Shown in pieces: positions 59,350 through 64,000 of a stretch of 64,000 nucleotides of DNA (its first letter is position 1; every line of letters starts with the position of its first letter). A program made the position numbers and the translations under genes. The DNA comes from Candidatus Izimoplasma sp. HR2 (GTDB taxonomy: Bacteria; Bacillota_I; Bacilli_A; Izemoplasmatales; Izemoplasmataceae), in the NCBI GenBank assembly GCA_000753575.1, contig JRFF01000053.1:25641-89640 (forward strand), in the 5' to 3' direction. The notes beneath the pieces are model-generated. The model had not been told where the DNA came from, ran no database searches, and saw only the letters and a program-made list of their open reading frames with translations.

Positions 59350-59895
59350 TTATAAAAAACTTTTATTTAAATTTATTATTTTTGTTTCTTTAAATTTTTC
59401 TTTCATTGCTGTTGTTGCTAAATAATCTGCTCTTTCATTCCCTTTAACCCCTGAATGACCTTTTACTTTTACAAATTCAACTATACACATAGAGCTATTC
59501 ACTAATGCATCTAACCATTTCCATAAATCTTTATTTTTTACTTCTTCTTTTTTAGAATTTTTCCAACCATTTTTCTTCCAATTATCTATTCATTTTTTAT
59601 TATAAGCATTTGCTACATAAGAAGAATCTGTATATATAATTATTCTAATTTTTTTAACATCTATTATTTTGTTTTTTTCAAAAGCTCCTAATAAAGCTTG
59701 TTCTAATTTAAAATCATCAAAGGAAGTTACAGTTTCTAATGCCATTATAACCGCAGTTAATTCCATTCTATTATTTGTTGTTTTCTTTTCATACCCCATA
59801 TATCCGATATCATCAATACAAAATCCCCATCCACCTTCTCAAGTTCCATTTTGAGAACATGCTCCATCTGTATAAATTTCTATTATATTATTCAT
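59350..59895 (-). CDS. rnhA: Ribonuclease HI (181 aa)
   Basis: The track shows only the centre; with TGA=Trp the frame runs from MNNIIEIYTDGACSQNG to TAA. Catalytic residues are in place: Asp (YTDGACSQ), Glu (NNRMELTA), Asp (YTDSSYVANA) and Asp (KGNERADYLA); KVKGHSG carries the conserved His. It removes RNA primers. Its start overlaps the stop of the helicase gene (TAATG), and its own stop lies 12 bp before the dnaE start, so the three genes form one unit. Confidence 0.95.
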
Positions 59896-61016
59896 TAATC
59901 CTCCAATACTATGATTACATTTTGTTTTGCTCTTGTTATTGCTGTATATAATTGTCTTGCATGATTTTTTCTATATGACATTTCATCGAAAATAATAATA
60001 TTATTAAATTCGCTACCTTGTGCTTTATATACAGTTATTGCTCAACCGTATTCAAAGTGATTAACTCCTTGTCTGTCATGTTTAAATTTTTTCCCATTAA
60101 AAGGATTCCCACTAACTCTTAATCCAGAATAAGTATCTTTTCTATTAAAGGTTGGTGAAAAATAAAGATCGAATAAATTATTAAATCCTATTACTGCACT
60201 ATTGTTTGCGTACCCTATCATTCCATTAATTAAAGGCACATCGCTTAACCGGCTACCAATAGTTCAATCATTTTTTATACAAACTAATTTGTCTCCTTTT
60301 ACAGGATATTTTGATTTACGTTTTAGGATTTGTTCTCTAAAATAATTATTTATATTATGTCTAGTTACGTTTTTACCGCATATAATTTGATCTGCGGCTT
60401 CCATTGATTCAACTCGTAATATATCTCTTTTAATTACTGCAACATTTTTTCCTCTAAATGGCTTAAGAATTTTACCTTCTCTTATTTGCATACTCCAATA
60501 TATAATTTCGCTATCTCTTGATTGTCTATGAATCTCATTTAAAAAGACATGTGGACTATTCAGCAATCCATTATCATCTCCTTCAACAGGAGGTAATTGG
60601 AATGGATCTCCTAATCCTATAACTTGAATTTTATAAGATGCGAGGTCTTTAAGCAATTTTTCAGGAACCATTGATATCTCATCAATTACGATAAGTTTTA
60701 TTCCTGGATCTAGTCTTGTCTTCCGATTAAATGTAATTTCACCTGTTCTTTTATTCTTCCTTGTTTCATAAATTAATCTATGAATAGTAGTAGCAGGCAA
60801 TCCTCGGTCTCTAAGAACGAGGCTTGCTCTACCTGTGTAAGAAACAAAAACAGTGTTTTGCATAAGATTCATCTCTTCTATAATATAGCGAATTAACGTA
60901 GTCTTCCCTGTTCCAGCAAAACCGGCGACGATAGTAACACGTTCTCGCGCATCTAACCGTTTAATAACAGTTCTCATTGCATTTTTTTGTTGTCCTGTTA
61001 ATACTATATCAGTCAT
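59895..61016 (-). CDS. RecD-like DNA helicase (373 aa)
   Basis: Track ORFs 60264 and 60042 plus the tail join through TGA codons (KNDWTIG, EYGWAITVYKAQG). Walker A GFAGTGKT (~residue 32), Walker B LIVIDEISM, motif III GDPFQLPPV, motif V region AITVYKAQGSEF, and the final YTAITRAKQNV are all of the superfamily 1B RecD/AAA_30 type. It lacks the N-terminal extension of RecD2. It probably unwinds DNA 5'-3' during replication or recombination. Confidence 0.92.
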
Positions 61017-61035
61017 TATTTACTCCTATTTTATA

Positions 61036-61212
61036 TTATTTACTTATTTCTTCTTTATAAAGTATCGCTTTTATCATAGCATCATATAAAGTCTTGCCAT
61101 AAAAAGTCCCTTGATTAGTTACAACTCTAGCAATTCCTTTTCCTTGAGAAAAGAATATTAAATCATTTTCTAATGCTTTCATTGTTATCATTAATTTTTT
61201 TGGTATATTCAT
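61036..61212 (-). CDS. Small hypothetical protein (58 aa), missing from ORF track
   Basis: MNIPKKLMITMKALENDLIFFS... ends TAA; SD AAAGGAGAAAATT. Compact, basic, with one hydrophobic strand and GKTLYDAMIKAIL helix. It is between recJ and the helicase, same strand, so is co-transcribed. Not recognised. Confidence 0.7.
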   Translation of the reverse strand: MNIPKKLMITMKALENDLIFFSQGKGIARVVTNQGTFYGKTLYDAMIKAILYKEEISK

Positions 61213-61223
61213 AATTTTCTCCT

Positions 61224-62957
61224 TTAAAATAAGTCTCTTGCTTTTACTATCGCTTTTTCATAATCTGTTATCATAATTTGATAACTTATGTCATCATTCC
61301 AAATGTTCTCATTTGCTCTACCAATAACATTAATATATTTCATTTGTTTTAATTCTTCTACTTTTTCTTTCGTAGTTGTAAATATGATGAAATTAACGTC
61401 TTCTACTTTAATTTTTATACTTGGTTTATCAGGATTTTTACCCATGATAGTTAGACTTCTTTCTGTTACTCTTATATTTTTAATTAATATATAAGGTTCT
61501 TCAAAACCTTTTGAGTAATGATTACTAAATGAAGCTATTTGCGCTATTACGTCTGCGTTAATTTGATTTGATGTATATTCTAAATCGATTTTATAATTAT
61601 TACTGAAACTATATTTTTCTAAATCTTTGTTAGATTGTTCAATAAATTTTTCAAGATTTTCATCTTTGATTGCCGCACCAAAAGCGCCCTGATGTCCTTC
61701 TGCATATTCAAATAAATTTGTACTATTAAGGTAATCTTTGAAATTTTTAAAATCTGATTGGTTAATACCTCTTCCACTACCAGACCATAAATTCGTTTCT
61801 TTATTTTTACTTAATACCAAAGTTGGTTTCTTAAAAGCTGATGCTAACTGCATAGCAATTAATCCTTTTAAAGTATCAGCCACTCTAAAGGCTTTACCAA
61901 TAATGATTTTATTTTTATCCATTCCATTTTTTGTAATTTTTAAATGTAATTTAACCATACCTTCATTTTTAAGAACATCTTGCTTTCGTTTTACCGCCGC
62001 ACATATTTTCAATGCTTTATCAGCATAAGAGACTGTATTCCCAAATCCTTCATCTTCTTGTTCTATTTCATCTCCCTTAATCATAGCTAAAAACATTGCT
62101 TCTTTTTGCTCTTGGCTCCCCGTTCTAACCATTGCATTAATTAACGGAGCAATATAAAATGAAATTTTCATTGGAGAAATATCTCCACTTAACTTATATT
62201 GATTGCCTGCTATTATAGTTCTTAAAAAAGGATTGTGAATATTAGCCATTCCTTCTTGAACATAATACATTGTTTCTAAATTACTAACATCACTAACGTC
62301 TGCGATTATTCCAACAGCAACTAAATCTAAGAAGTGAGGAGCTATCATGCCAACATTGTATCTATAGTCTTCTTCTACTTTAGGCACTATAGCTTCAAGT
62401 GCTTGGAATACTTTATAAACTATTCCAACTCCACTTAAGCTTTTATTAGGATATCCAAATTGATTATTTACAACTATGGCATGCTCACTTAAATGATCTG
62501 CTTCATGGTGATCCATTACGATAATTGTTTTTCCTTGTTCATTTAATTCTCTATGTTCTTCAAAATCATTAGAACTAGCATCTGGGATTATAACTAATGT
62601 ACATTCTTCTGGTACTGTCTCTACTATAATCCCATGTTGTTTTCCTTCATGCATTCTATAAATTATATTTTCTTCTTTTGCTCCGAAATGTACCAACATC
62701 ATTCAAGCTAATGCTGCGCTTGTATAGCCATCTGCATCTGAGTCAACTTGTAAGAATATCTTTTCTTCATTCTTGATAGCTTCAATGATTCTCTCTGCAC
62801 ATTCTATAATATTTGGCAATAACCTAAAATCATGTTCTACTTCTTGTGTTGGATGCAATAACATTTCCATCGTTTCAAATGGTATCCCTCTATTATTAAA
62901 AATAGTTTCTAATGGTTTTGTAAAATCAGCATCTTTGTTAATTATTTCATATAGCAT
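61224..62957 (-). CDS. recJ: RecJ-like single-strand exonuclease (577 aa)
   Basis: The track splits it at a TGA (ALAWMMLVHF) between residues 84 and 86. DHH-family motifs: VDSDADGYTSAA (I), PDASSND (II), VMDHHEADH (III) and ALSGVGIV-type region (SLSGVGIVYKVF); the DHHA1 part has LSKNKETNLWSGSGRGI, the GSGRG substrate motif. The C-terminal OB-like part follows (FIIFTTTKEKVEEL). It degrades 5' ends of single-stranded DNA with Mg/Mn. The start is 2 bp from the primase stop. Confidence 0.93.
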
Positions 62958-62959
62958 AA

Positions 62960-64000
62960 CTATTCCTTTCTCTTTATGGATTCTTTTACTAATTTTGAGA
63001 AAATATATTCTCCTTTATCTGTTGGACTATCTTTATATTCTAACAACCCACTTCTATCTTCTATTATATAAACATTAAAATAATTTATTAATTTATCTTT
63101 CATTTGTTTTATTTTTAAACTGTATTCTGATAAATATTTATTATCTTCATATTTATTATATTCCTTATCTAATGCCAAATAAACATCTTCGACTCCTAAA
63201 TCTAATAATAATTGTACGTGCGCGTCGAATAAATTGCTGCCTCCTAATGCCAGTCCAATATTATTATTAGGATAGAAAGACTCTAGCTGTAATACAGATT
63301 TTTCAGCTTCAAAAATTACTGCTTTTTTCAACTTTCGAATAGTAAATTGATTTTGAAAAATTCCATACATTGATGAGTGCATAGGAAATGTTAAGTATTC
63401 TCCACAATGCTTCATCGGCATATATTTTATTTTATTTTTTATATCTATTTCTCTTAAAGTTCTACCTCTGACTCCAATTAAATAACCATTTATATCAAAG
63501 TAAGGTATTGTAATTCTTTCAGTTGTGATATGCAAACCTATATTAAATTTTTTCATTGCTTCTATTGATATTCCTTCATTAATCCAACCTGTATAATAAA
63601 TTTCTCTATATAATTTTAAATAAGTTTTTAAGTAATACTTCAATTCTTGTTCAGGTTCTTCGGAATTGTTCTTTAATATCTTTAATTGTCTATTTATAAA
63701 TCCTCAATCTTCAGCAGTAGAATTTTCTACATCTATTAAGAAAGTGCTATCTTCTATAAGATCGAAAGCTTTTCCTGTTTTCTCTACTACATAATTAACA
63801 CAATCATTTAACTCTCATTCATAACCTTTTTGTATATATATAGCTTTCTCAATTAATTCAAATATGTCAATAAAACTTTCACCACATCCAGTATAGCATC
63901 TAAATAATTTTGTATTATCATAATAATACAATTTGAAACTATTATTTTGGTTTGGTAAGTTATGACATATAGTTTGAAATTTAGGATTCCCATTCCTATC
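62960..64000 (-). CDS. dnaG: DnaG-type DNA primase, 5' end beyond the window
   Basis: Open at the right edge. The visible N-terminal part has the end of a CHC2-type zinc finger (TICHNLP, then FRCYTGCGES), followed by a linker; the TOPRIM domain is VIFEAEKSVLQLESF with its Glu, ALGGSNLFDAH and VYLALDKEYNKYED with the metal-binding Asp. Several TGA-Trp codons lie between 63643 and 64000, which is why the track starts late. It makes RNA primers for the phage polymerase. Gene order primase-recJ-helicase-RNase H-dnaE is a compact replication module. Confidence 0.92.

Noticed and set aside
1-64000. Widespread pseudogenes or frameshifts suggested by broken ORFs
   Set aside because: Breaks are all TGA with frame preserved on both sides and Trp expected at conserved sites; re-reading as code 4 restores full-length families.

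Overview
This window is most of a tailed-phage (siphovirus-type) genome or prophage, AT-rich and open at both ends. Its defining property is the genetic code. In every reading frame that can be recognised, TGA sits inside genes at tryptophan positions and no gene ends on TGA; all stops are TAA or TAG. The supplied ORF track, made with TGA as stop, therefore splits many genes, and features here are re-joined under TGA=Trp (code 4). Strong AGGAGG ribosome sites, extended -10 promoters (TGnTATAAT) and hairpin/T-run terminators suggest a Bacillota- or Mycoplasmatota-related host. An intact zinc amidase lysin implies a host with peptidoglycan, which is at odds with classic wall-less code-4 Mollicutes.

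Layout. 1-1800: five small minus-strand genes, each followed by its own hairpin. 1800-3350: a gene-poor control region with inverted repeats, iteron-like repeats and two hairpins sharing one loop sequence; it is the best candidate for an origin or early switch. 3359-9707: a FeoA-domain protein, two zinc-finger proteins flanking a PIN-PhoH ATPase, and a terminase large subunit interrupted by a group I intron carrying an HNH endonuclease. 9775-31675: portal, protease/scaffold, capsid proteins, connector and tail-completion proteins, major tail protein, two small probable assembly-chaperone genes, tape measure (1947 aa), distal tail protein and tail-associated protein.

31685-35697 is a separate transcription unit: a SPASM-type radical SAM enzyme, a 494-aa protein built almost entirely of CxCxxR repeats (about 80 cysteines), and a second radical SAM enzyme. 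It looks like a peptide/protein-modification cassette placed in the tail-fibre module, and the first enzyme carries three copies of the same CxC-D-L-R motif at its own C-terminus. I consider this the best candidate for an undescribed system. 35752-48060: tail fibres, a beta-repeat protein, a minus-strand amidase, small membrane proteins, a degenerate amidase-like protein and a long repetitive adhesin with an FN3-like domain.

48105-64000 is all minus strand, convergent with the late genes: a KamA-family radical SAM protein, RuvC-like resolvase, dUTPase, small proteins, a papain/C39-like peptidase, a class II ribonucleotide reductase, a DnaE-type polymerase, RNase HI, a RecD-like helicase, RecJ and a DnaG primase running off the end. 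Together these supply nucleotides, replication and recombination, while the left half packages and builds the virion. All family names are read from sequence motifs by eye; no searches were run.
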